Source of the DNA: Humisphaera sp.
GTDB lineage: Bacteria; Planctomycetota; Phycisphaerae; Tepidisphaerales; Tepidisphaeraceae
Length of the DNA: 14,744 bases
Reading direction: 5' to 3'
NCBI GenBank assembly: GCA_025351525.1
Contig: JANXVV010000253.1
Span: forward strand, 1-14,744
Of the stretch, positions 8,029-14,684 are shown piece by piece. The translations under genes and the position numbers were made by a program. The notes below the pieces were generated by a model. The model ran no database searches. It saw only the letters and a program-made list of their open reading frames with translations, and was not told where the DNA came from. How positions within the stretch are numbered: position 1 is the first letter of the stretch; each line of letters begins with the position of its first letter.

Positions 8029-8146
8029 GTGCGTTTATCGCATGGCAGTCCCCGGCAGGACGACCATCAACAGATCATGTACCCCCAAGATCGGCTGCCT
8101 GAAGAGGCTTGCCATTCTGCCGGTGACTGCCATGCGATAAACGCAC
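8029..8146. repeat. 118-bp MITE-like inverted-repeat element
   Basis: Arms of 30 bp at 8029-8058 and 8117-8146 are inverted copies with one mismatch (left arm starts GTGCGTTTATCGCATGGC). The 58-bp interior has no gene; a short frame that begins inside the arm is rejected. No clear target duplication flanks it. It lies between the start of the DUF433 gene and the repressor gene and looks like a small non-autonomous mobile element or a structured RNA. No other copy was seen here. Confidence 0.8.
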
Positions 8147-8405
8147 TCTGGTCCAAGACGAAAACGCTTCATTTCAAGACTCCACCCGGTGTTTACCGAT
8201 CCTCAAACCAATCCCTCCCTATTTCCCTTGTCGGTTAGGGCGATGTAAGGTAATCTGTCAGCCTGTTGAGTACGCCCGCCGCCCTCTCGACCCTATCTCG
8301 CGGCGGACGAACGGAGTGGAACCACAGGATCGGCCCATTGTGAGCCGTGCGTCAGGAGGACGCTTGCACGGAGGCGTCTTTCAAACTGAACGCAGGAGAT
8401 CTGCC
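8147..8405 (+). other. Intergenic leader of the LexA-like regulator gene
   Basis: No gene is visible. It holds the promoter candidate at 8228-8256. GCGTC at 8349-8353 can pair with GACGC at 8359-8363, whose loop is AGGAG. The same GACGC could instead pair with GCGTC at 8374-8378, giving two exclusive short hairpins. The true ribosome site AGGAG lies just upstream of 8406. If the promoter is right, the leader is about 140 nt. Confidence 0.35.
8228..8256 (+). promoter_or_regulatory. Sigma70-like promoter candidate
   Basis: TTGTCG (8228-8233) and TAATCT (8251-8256) are separated by 17 bp, close to the housekeeping consensus. It would drive the regulator gene starting at 8406. Promoter rules in this organism are unknown, so this is a pattern match only. 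Confidence 0.35.
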
Positions 8406-9260
8406 ATGGAATCATGTTTGTCTTTGACTGGAAATGTGACCGAAGCCCTGGGCCCGAAACTACGCCGTCAGCGCCGGCGATTGGGATTGACGCTGGATGA
8501 TCTGGCGGTGCGGGTGTCGATCTCCAAGCCGTATCTGTCGCTGATTGAGACGGGTCGGGTACCCAATCCGCCGAGCGATGAAAAGCTCAGCCGTCTGGAA
8601 AAAACGCTCGGCTTCGTGACCGGTGAACTGGTCAGCCAGGCCCATCTCCAGCGCACGCCCAAGGATGTGCGGGCCATGTTGGGAAAACTCATGCGCGGGA
8701 CGGAGAAAAAGAACCCGGAATCGTCTCCCGCTCCACACTTAGTCCTCGGTCCTCAGTCCTCAGTCCTCAACCTGGATACCGCGTACCTCTCCGGGATGCT
8801 CCAGCAACTGGTCGAACACTCGGCGGGAAACGTCGAGGAAGTCGCCACCAACGCCATCCCCGTTATCAACAAGGTGTCGGCGGGATACCCGAAGGATTTC
8901 ACCGATCTGTCCTATCCCCCGCGCATGGCGGATGATTACATCGGCTGCCCGGATTTGCAGGACAAGGACGCCTTCGCCGCCCGCGTGCATGGCGACAGCA
9001 TGGCCCCCAAATATCGCGAGGGGGACATCGTGATCTTCTCCCCGTCCGCCGGCCCCCGCAACGGAGATGACTGCTTCGTCCGTTTTGATGATGGTCAGAC
9101 CACGTTCAAGCGGGTGTTTTTCGAGGTGGATGAGAAGGGCGATTCGGAGTTGCGCTTGCAGCCGCGTAATGAGAAGTACCGCCCGCTGACCGTCGCGGCG
9201 GAAAAGGTCACCGGCGTGTGGAAGGCGGTGTTTAAGTATCAGCGGGTGGATGAGGAGTGA
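8406..9260 (+). CDS. XRE-family repressor with S24 (LexA/CI-like) peptidase domain
   Basis: 284 residues from the ATG at 8406, preceded by AGGAG and a 7-nt gap. A GTG at 8316 in the same frame has no such site. The N-terminal helix-turn-helix lies at about residues 15-72 (LGPKLRRQRRRLGLTLDDLA ... SKPYLSLIETG). A variable linker (about 95-155) follows, then the peptidase half. The catalytic pair is Ser198 (HGDSMAPKY) and Lys235 (TTFKR). Ala159-Gly160 in KVSAGYPKD is placed where LexA/CI proteins cleave themselves. These proteins repress genes until RecA-bound single-stranded DNA triggers cleavage, so a role in DNA-damage response or control of a mobile element is inferred. No partner gene of such a regulon is adjacent. 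Confidence 0.88.
   Translation: MESCLSLTGNVTEALGPKLRRQRRRLGLTLDDLAVRVSISKPYLSLIETGRVPNPPSDEKLSRLEKTLGFVTGELVSQAHLQRTPKDVRAMLGKLMRGTEKKNPESSPAPHLVLGPQSSVLNLDTAYLSGMLQQLVEHSAGNVEEVATNAIPVINKVSAGYPKDFTDLSYPPRMADDYIGCPDLQDKDAFAARVHGDSMAPKYREGDIVIFSPSAGPRNGDDCFVRFDDGQTTFKRVFFEVDEKGDSELRLQPRNEKYRPLTVAAEKVTGVWKAVFKYQRVDEE
8741..8768 (+). repeat. Four-unit heptamer tandem repeat inside the repressor linker
   Basis: Four consecutive 7-bp units read AGTCCTC, GGTCCTC, AGTCCTC, AGTCCTC. They encode about residues 112-122 (LVLGPQSSVLN) between the DNA-binding and peptidase domains. Because 28 bp is not a multiple of three, a gain or loss of one unit would shift the frame. Confidence 0.85.
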
Positions 9261-9334
9261 TTCGACGCCAAAGTCCGGGGGCTTGCGAAACCCATCGCTT
9301 GATCTCTTACGCCTTTGAACCGATTATCTTCCGC

Positions 9335-9598
9335 ATGGCAAAAAAGCCTCCGTCACGGGCCAAGGCGAGACCGCACCGTAATCTGCAACCTTTGCCGAAT
9401 GCGCGAGCCGTGCTTATTTGCGAAAAGGTGATTAAGGATGCTATTGGGGGGACCGTGACAATCGTCGGTGTTCTTACGCAATTTCGGGTGATGGACTTTC
9501 CCACTAGGACACCGGCACTTTTTGTAAATGGGAACGAAGTCGGACATCAATCTTTTGACACCCCCGACGAAGGGAGCATCAATGCTGGCCGACCTTAA
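9335..9598 (+). pseudogene. Shortened DUF6941-like protein (internal deletion suspected)
   Basis: 87 residues from the ATG at 9335. A frame from 9257 exists, but the upstream part is unlike the family. After a basic N-terminus (KKPPSRAKARPHRN), the segment NARAVLICEKVIKDAIGGT and the following VTIVGVLTQFRV resemble the first strands of DUF6941-type proteins, which usually begin with ALLLCD...V and a GVF strand. The end, FVNGNEVGHQSFDTP, resembles the last strand of the same family (ANGEEIGRQ-F). The normal middle of about 50 residues appears to be missing, and the halves join at about ALFV/NGN. No ribosome-binding site is seen. It may be an inactive remnant or a short functional variant. The biological role of the family is unknown to me. 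Confidence 0.45.
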
Positions 9599-9792
9599 AG
9601 CCGTGAACGTGAAATCACCACCAATCTTCATCCACTGCAAAATTTGCAGAACATTTTTCCCGAAAACTCGTTACACTGCGATCTGAAAACGATTGTTTTT
9701 CGACGAGGGCAGTGCTGGTCGGATGTCGGGAACCTCATTCCGGGAGAAATTTGACCCGGTGGGGTTCGCCGCATTTTATTTACGGAGAAGAG

Positions 9793-11226
9793 ATGAAGTC
9801 TCGTTTGCTTTCCACTGCCGTCGCTTGCGGCGCGGCATCGGTGTTTTTCTCGCTCGCACGGCCTGCACTCGCCCAACTGCTTCCACCCTTTCAACCCGGC
9901 GCGATCAGCGTGGCTCTTTCCCCCGTGGCAACCGGGATGACGGCACCGGTCGACCTGAGATCAGTGCCCGATGGCAGTGGGCGGCTGGCGATCACCGATC
10001 AGGCGGGGAAGGTGCAGATTTTTCAGAACGGTGTTTTGCAGAGTACGGTGATCGACCTCTCCAGCCGACTGGTTCCCTTCAAAACGAACTCGAAGGGAGC
10101 CATCTCTTACGACGAGCGCGGCTTGCTCGGTTTCGCCTACGACCCCGACTTCACCACCGTCGGGTCGGCTGGTTTCCACAAGGTTTATACCTATACGAGT
10201 GAGACGAATGCCAGCGGCACCGCCGACTTCACCCCGCCCTCCGGCGGCACGATCGACCATCATGGCGTGATCGCCGAATGGTCGATGAGCGCGGCCAATG
10301 CGGATGTTGTCGATCTTTCCACGCGCCGGGAGATATTGAGCGTTGCCCACCCCAATTTCAATCACGATGGTGGGCCGTTCGAGTTTGGCCCGGACAAAAA
10401 ACTATACTTCAGTCTCGGCGACGGTGGCGCGGCCAACGACACCGGCAACGGTCACGTGCTCATCACCGGCAATGCCCAGGACACCAGCACCACCAATCTC
10501 TGGGGCAAAATCCTTCGCATCGATCCGCATGGCACCAACAGCGCCAACGGCAAGTATGGCATTCCCACCGATAACCCCTTCGCCAACGTCGCGGGAAAGG
10601 CCAAAGAGATTTATGCCTATGGCCTGCGCAACCCCTACCGCATCAGCTTCGACCGCAGCAACGGTCAGTTGATCGCCGCCGATGTCGGTCAGAATAACAT
10701 CGAGGAAATCGACCGCATCATCTCCGGCGGCAACTATGGTTGGAATACGAAAGAGGGTACTTACACGTTTGATCCTTCCACCGGAAATGTGCTGGTCAAC
10801 AGTCCGGGTTTGCCGGCTAATTTAGGTTATATCGATCCGGTGGCGGAATACGATCACACCCAGGGCATCGCGATTGTGGGCGGGTTCGTCTATCACGGTT
10901 CACTTCTGCCGCAACTTCAAGGCAAGTATGTTTTCGGGGATTTCAGCAACGGGTTTTCACCGGCGGCGGGGCGGTTGCTCTACGCGGACCTCACCACGGG
11001 TCAGATTTTTGAGTTCGCCAACGGCTTAATAAACCAGTCCCCGCTCTACATCAAAGGATTCGGCGAAGACGCCAACGGGGAAATTTACGTCACCGGTTCA
11101 TCCTCGCTGGCCCCTTCCGGGACGGCCGGCATTGCCTATGAATTGATCGTCCCCGAACCGGCAAGCCTGGGCCTATTGGCTACCGCCACTCTACTTCTCG
11201 CGCGACGCCGACGCAGGAATTCCTAA
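9793..11226 (+). CDS. Secreted PQQ-dependent glucose/sorbosone dehydrogenase with PEP-CTERM tail
   Basis: 477 residues from the ATG at 9793, with GGAG at 9784-9787. An upstream frame to 9712 is not needed, since the signal peptide starts here: MKSRLL, a hydrophobic core, and cleavage after ALA at 25-27. The body is a beta-propeller of the glucose/sorbosone dehydrogenase type. Landmarks are the catalytic-loop region HPNFNHDGG (His191 likely), FGPDKKLYFSLGDGG (198-212), LWGKILRID (236-244), GLRNPYRISFD (277-287) and DVGQNNIEEI (297-306). The end, VPEPASLG (453-460), a hydrophobic stretch and RRRRR (471-475), is a PEP-CTERM signal. It would be recognised by an exosortase that is not in the window. 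Expected reaction: oxidation of an aldose or similar alcohol outside the cytoplasm with PQQ; the substrate is unknown. A terminator follows. Confidence 0.88.
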   Translation: MKSRLLSTAVACGAASVFFSLARPALAQLLPPFQPGAISVALSPVATGMTAPVDLRSVPDGSGRLAITDQAGKVQIFQNGVLQSTVIDLSSRLVPFKTNSKGAISYDERGLLGFAYDPDFTTVGSAGFHKVYTYTSETNASGTADFTPPSGGTIDHHGVIAEWSMSAANADVVDLSTRREILSVAHPNFNHDGGPFEFGPDKKLYFSLGDGGAANDTGNGHVLITGNAQDTSTTNLWGKILRIDPHGTNSANGKYGIPTDNPFANVAGKAKEIYAYGLRNPYRISFDRSNGQLIAADVGQNNIEEIDRIISGGNYGWNTKEGTYTFDPSTGNVLVNSPGLPANLGYIDPVAEYDHTQGIAIVGGFVYHGSLLPQLQGKYVFGDFSNGFSPAAGRLLYADLTTGQIFEFANGLINQSPLYIKGFGEDANGEIYVTGSSSLAPSGTAGIAYELIVPEPASLGLLATATLLLARRRRRNS

Positions 11227-11249
11227 GCAAACTTCATTTCTAGAACTGG

Positions 11250-11286
11250 CCGTGGCCACCTCCGGTGGCCCGGTCTTTATTTTTCC
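11250..11286 (+). terminator. Rho-independent terminator after the sugar dehydrogenase
   Basis: GGCCACC (11254-11260) pairs with GGTGGCC (11264-11270) around a 3-nt loop. CCG/CGG extends the stem past one bulged T. The hairpin is followed by TCTTTATTTTT. It lies 24 bp after the stop codon at 11226. Confidence 0.7.
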
Positions 11287-11308
11287 CTCATTCCACCGGG
11301 AACACGAT

Positions 11309-11677
11309 TCATTTCGCGACCCACACCGCTGGCGGCGCAATCTGATCCCCCGGCCGCTTCCCAGCATCCACCCGATTGGGAGTGGTCGAAAGCCGACTGG
11401 TCGCCCGCAAGGTCATATCGTGATCGCATTGGATCTGACAGCTTAAACGCAGCCCGGCGGTCGCCGCCAAACCGCGAGCGGCTAAAATATCCTTCTCAGC
11501 CTGCGTCATTTGCGAGGGTTCACCGGCCACAAATTCCACGCGGCAGGTGGTGCATCGCGCGTTGCCCCCGCAGGCATGCATCTGATCGACGGCGGCCTCG
11601 TCGGTCAGGGCCAGAACCAGCCGTTTTTTTGCGGGGATTTCAAAAGTGCCGAGGCCTTCGACGGTGAGTTGAGCCAT
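11309..11677 (-). CDS. 2Fe-2S ferredoxin (plant/adrenodoxin-type fold)
   Basis: 122 residues from the ATG at 11677; only a weak purine stretch precedes it. Cluster ligands are Cys36, Cys42 and Cys45 (CGGNARCTTC, spacing C-x5-C-x2-C) and Cys80 (RLSCQI). This is the standard [2Fe-2S] ferredoxin pattern. The acidic and hydrophobic surroundings (LTDEAAVDQM, AEKDILAARG) fit a small soluble electron carrier. The last 25 residues beyond the fold are low in similarity and may be a flexible tail. It lies 69 bp downstream of the DUF983 gene on the same strand and is probably co-transcribed with it. Its redox partner is not identifiable here. It converges on the sugar dehydrogenase gene. Confidence 0.88.
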   Translation of the reverse strand: MAQLTVEGLGTFEIPAKKRLVLALTDEAAVDQMHACGGNARCTTCRVEFVAGEPSQMTQAEKDILAARGLAATAGLRLSCQIQCDHDMTLRATSRLSTTPNRVDAGKRPGDQIAPPAVWVAK

Positions 11678-11746
11678 GGAAAGGTTCTTTCGGGTGAGAG
11701 GTTTGTAAGCGTAAAACCCGGAAAATCCGGCACTGCAACGCTCGTC

Positions 11747-12208
11747 TCATTCGCCGCTGCGTTCCGGTTTGGAGCTTTTCAGATCGTTCCGGTGCGGGTC
11801 GATGTAATGATCCATGGCAAGGTACAACGCTTTGGCATGTCGGGCAAATAGAAATGCGCAAATGGGCATCGGGATGCACACTATCAGGATGAGCCGCGTG
11901 AGCGTGGGTTGGAAAAAGTGATCGACCAGAAGTGCGACGGTCATTCCCAGTCCCGCGATGATGCCGTAGTTGAAGGCCCAGGTCGCCATGAGAAAATAAC
12001 CGGTTTCCCGCTCATAGGCGTAGCTGCAGCGCGGGCAGCCATCCAGCGGCGTAAACCAGTTCCAGATACTTCGCACTTTGAGTGCCGGGATGAACATCGG
12101 CGAAATTCCGCACTCCGGGCAGCGCAGATGCATCGCACGACGGATGAAGACCCACGCCGACAGAGGCAGTTGAGAAGCAGGCGGAAGCGGCAAGTCATCA
12201 CGCGCCAT
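11747..12208 (-). CDS. DUF983 membrane protein with zinc-ribbon cysteines
   Basis: 153 residues from the ATG at 12208, without a visible ribosome site. Two cysteine pairs, CPEC (Cys30, Cys33) and CPRC (Cys58, Cys61), form a probable zinc knuckle. YERETGYFLM then leads into two membrane helices at about 74-94 and 103-123. This order (RCPxCG, CxxC, ERExGYF, two helices) is the DUF983 family. Its function is not established; in some bacteria it neighbours cytochrome oxidase assembly or respiratory genes, which would fit the ferredoxin downstream. The C-terminal 25 residues are charged and likely cytoplasmic. Confidence 0.87.
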   Translation of the reverse strand: MARDDLPLPPASQLPLSAWVFIRRAMHLRCPECGISPMFIPALKVRSIWNWFTPLDGCPRCSYAYERETGYFLMATWAFNYGIIAGLGMTVALLVDHFFQPTLTRLILIVCIPMPICAFLFARHAKALYLAMDHYIDPHRNDLKSSKPERSGE

Positions 12209-12279
12209 AGCGTTGAATTTTACGACGCGGCATTGGGATTGTCAGCCATCTTAAATTCCATCGCGGAAATAAAGAGATT

Positions 12280-12476
12280 AGCCACGGATAAACACGGATG
12301 AGCGCAGATCAATACGAAATCAATACATTAAAATGCAGCATTGAGTGTTTTGAAAACAGGTGGCATGGGCGTCTCGCCCGTGCTTTTTTTAGATCAGAAA
12401 GACATGGGCGAGACGCCCATGCCACCTGAACGCAATCTATTTGCCGTTACGCGTGCCTTGTCCGTGTTCATCCGCA
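12280..12476. repeat. Composite repeat: outer inverted repeat around a BIME-like palindrome
   Basis: AGCCACGGATAAACACGGAT (from 12280) matches, in reverse complement and with about three mismatches over the 18-bp core, the stretch TTGTCCGTGTTCATCCGCAG (12458-12477 region). Such CCACGGAT/ACACGGATG motifs are widespread intergenic repeats in unrelated bacteria. The palindrome at 12357-12428 is nested between them. The block fills most of the gap between the DUF983 start and the CLC stop. Confidence 0.6.
12357..12428. repeat. BIME-like double REP palindrome (GTGG type), copy 1
   Basis: Arms of 26 bp at 12357-12382 and 12403-12428 are inverted with one mismatch around a T/A-rich 20-nt spacer. 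Each arm is a hairpin: GTGG, CATGGGC, loop GTCTC, GCCCGTG (or GCCCATG). It shares the CATGGGC/GCCCATG frame with the element at 6275-6341 but has another 5-nt loop. A further copy starts at 14685. Confidence 0.85.
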
Positions 12477-12484
12477 GCAACCGT

Positions 12485-14347
12485 TTACTTCCGCTCGCGC
12501 TGCCATCGCCCCGGTGCGGGTTGGTGTGTGTCCTGCAAGCGGCGGCGATGGGCGGATAGAAGATCGCTGCGGGTGATCATGCCGATCAGTTGTCCGGTCT
12601 TTCGTTCGATGACGGGCAGTCGGCCGATGTTGTGATTGACCATGTGGTCCGCCGCTTCGCGCAAGCTGCAATCGGCGTAGACGATTGACGGGGGACGCTT
12701 CAAGAGATCGCGCAGTTTCGCGGCGAGACTCACCTTCGGATCGAGCAGATCGCGGCGGGTCAGCACACCGACCAGATGGCCCGCCGCATCGACCAGCGGA
12801 TAGCCCTGATGGGTCGTGCCGGGTCCGCCCGCGGTGATCCAGGCGCGTATTGTTCCGATCGTGTCCTCGGCGGCCAGCGAGACGATGCCCACGGAGGTCT
12901 GATCGCGGACGAGGATACTGTCGAGAAAGTCGGCGGAATATTCCGCCGGCACGCGGACGCCGCGACGGGCGATTTTTTCGGTCATGATCGAATTCCGCAT
13001 GAGCAAGCAGGAGACGAGAAATGACGCCGTGCATCCCCCAAGCAACGGCAACAGGCCGAGCGGTTGCAAGGTCGTCTCGAACGCGAACACCACGGAGGCC
13101 AGAAGCGCCCGCGAGGCCCCGGCGAACATCGCCGCCATGCCCACGAGCGCGGCGATGCGCAGATCGACCGACGCCGCCGGCAACAGATGTTGAGCCGCCG
13201 CGCCCAGCAAAAGCCCCAACCCGCTGCCGATCGTGAAAAGAGGCGCGAGCGTGCCGCCGGACGTGCCGCTGCCGAGCGCAATGGACCAGGAGATGAATTT
13301 CATCAGGCACAGCGTGGCGACCAGTTTCAGCGGCCAGTCGTTCGAGATCGTGTGGGTGATGTTGGCATATCCCACCCCCAGCGTGCGCGGATAAAAATAT
13401 CCGATCACGCCGACGAAGACGGCACCGATCGCCGGCCACCACATCCAATGGATGGGGATTTCCTCGAACGCATCCTCGATCGCGTAGACGATGCGCGTCA
13501 CTCCGACCGATGCCACCCCGATCAGCGCGCCCAGGACGACATAAATAATCATCGCCATGCCTGAAGGCGTGATGAGATCGGGCATCGGGAAGACGGGCTG
13601 GGTTCCTTCAAACAGCACCCGCACCCCGGCAGCGGCGGACGCGGCCAACGCGACCGGCACCAGCGAGCGCGGGCGAAACTCAAACAGCAGCAGTTCGATC
13701 GCCAGCAGTACCGCCGACACCGGGCTGCCGAAAGTGGCCGCCATGCCCGCTGCGGCACCGGCGGCAAGCAGGGTTTTCCGCTCCATCGCCGTCGTGCTCA
13801 ACACTTGGCCCACAAGCGAACCGAGCGCGCCGCCCGTGGCGATGATCGGCCCTTCCGCGCCGAACGGCCCGCCCGTGCCGATCGAAATCGCCGACGATAT
13901 CGGTTTCAAAAATGTGATTCGCGGCGGGATGCGGCTCTCATTCAGGAGCACCTGCTCCATCGCCTCCGGAATGCCGTGCCCGCGAATCGCCTTGCTGCCA
14001 TATCGGGCCATGAACCCAACCAGCAATGCCCCGATCACCGGAATGACGATGACGAAAAGCCCCAGGTGATTTTGCTCCGGTGAACCCGGCAGGAAGGAGG
14101 GTTTGCCGTAGAAGGAAATATTCGTGCAGAAGTAGATCAGGTGGATCAAGGCCTGCGCGATAAACGCCGCCGCAATGCCGACGGCAATGGCGATCGCACA
14201 GATGAACACAACGCGACCATCGACAAGCGCAGCCTGCGTCGGCACGGCGGCAGCCTCCAACGTCGGTCCCAATGCGATGGCCACCGGAAGCCCTTCATTT
14301 GTGGCCGCTCGTTCGATGGGATGGTCCGCGCCGGGTTCTGCAGTCAA
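12485..14347 (-). CDS. CLC-family chloride channel/transporter with two CBS domains
   Basis: 620 residues. The start is a TTG at 14347 with AAAGG (14353-14357) upstream; an in-frame TGA close upstream rules out a longer protein. About ten or more membrane segments span 46-455. CLC ion-path motifs are GHGIP (123-127, usually GSGIP), GAEGP (163-167, with the gating glutamate Glu165) and GGTLAP (364-369). Two CBS domains follow at about 478-536 (VGVLTRRDLL) and 548-605 (LIGMITRSDLL); these normally bind adenine nucleotides and tune transport. By eye, the position of the internal proton glutamate is Leu219 (IELL) and the central tyrosine position is Met455 (NSIMTEK). This argues for a non-standard transport mode. 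It sits alone, next to repeats at both ends. Confidence 0.9.
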   Translation of the reverse strand: MTAEPGADHPIERAATNEGLPVAIALGPTLEAAAVPTQAALVDGRVVFICAIAIAVGIAAAFIAQALIHLIYFCTNISFYGKPSFLPGSPEQNHLGLFVIVIPVIGALLVGFMARYGSKAIRGHGIPEAMEQVLLNESRIPPRITFLKPISSAISIGTGGPFGAEGPIIATGGALGSLVGQVLSTTAMERKTLLAAGAAAGMAATFGSPVSAVLLAIELLLFEFRPRSLVPVALAASAAAGVRVLFEGTQPVFPMPDLITPSGMAMIIYVVLGALIGVASVGVTRIVYAIEDAFEEIPIHWMWWPAIGAVFVGVIGYFYPRTLGVGYANITHTISNDWPLKLVATLCLMKFISWSIALGSGTSGGTLAPLFTIGSGLGLLLGAAAQHLLPAASVDLRIAALVGMAAMFAGASRALLASVVFAFETTLQPLGLLPLLGGCTASFLVSCLLMRNSIMTEKIARRGVRVPAEYSADFLDSILVRDQTSVGIVSLAAEDTIGTIRAWITAGGPGTTHQGYPLVDAAGHLVGVLTRRDLLDPKVSLAAKLRDLLKRPPSIVYADCSLREAADHMVNHNIGRLPVIERKTGQLIGMITRSDLLSAHRRRLQDTHQPAPGRWQRERK

Positions 14348-14537
14348 AATAACCTTTCAAAAAATGGACAGCGGATGTTGAAGCATCGCCGTCCAATTCA
14401 CAAGGGTTTGGCAGATGATTTTCGGCAAAAAATTCAATCAATTTCGGAGAGATGTGTATATTGCTGAACTGCGCTACGCAAAGGTGCGTAACGTTCGACT
14501 GGGGAATCAGCTATTCTTTGAACAAATGACTCGGCGC
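14348..14537. other. Upstream region of the CLC gene, no gene seen
   Basis: The right-hand 397 bases of the window hold no supported gene. The first 190 contain only a short palindrome, TACGCA (14475-14480) and TGCGTA (14485-14490) around AAGG, which could be an operator. A short plus-strand frame here (14415-14630) runs into the repeat at 14538 and is not believed. The rest is repeats, listed separately. Confidence 0.5.
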
Positions 14538-14629
14538 GATATAGCCCCGGGTATACCCGGGAAAACCATGATGCTGTCAAAGCCGCTGGTTTTTCAGACG
14601 GTTTACCCCGATAAACCGGGGGCTATGTG
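14538..14629. repeat. 92-bp palindromic repeat, family A, copy 2
   Basis: It aligns end to end with the copy at 751-842 with a one-base length shift inside. It has the same ATATAGCCCCGGG and CCGGGGGCTAT ends and the same GCTGGTTT and CAGACG inner motifs. The flank to the right (ATTATTAAGCTCGCCGCG) also resembles the flank of copy 1. It lies upstream of the CLC gene. Confidence 0.85.
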
Positions 14630-14684
14630 AAAAATTATTAAGCTCGCCGCGAAAGGTGTTTTCCGACATTGGGTGCTTTGAATA

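Noticed and set aside
8029..8238. 69-codon open frame on the plus strand
   Set aside because: It starts inside the inverted-repeat arm and has no family features or ribosome site.
8316..8405. N-terminal extension of the repressor from GTG 8316
   Set aside because: The ATG at 8406 has AGGAG at the right distance, and the extension resembles no known domain.
8741..8768. Possible CRISPR-like array
   Set aside because: The units are 7 bp and contiguous, with no spacers; no cas genes are present.
14415..14630. 71-codon open frame at the right end
   Set aside because: Its C-terminal third is the family A palindrome; the composition gives no protein-like pattern.
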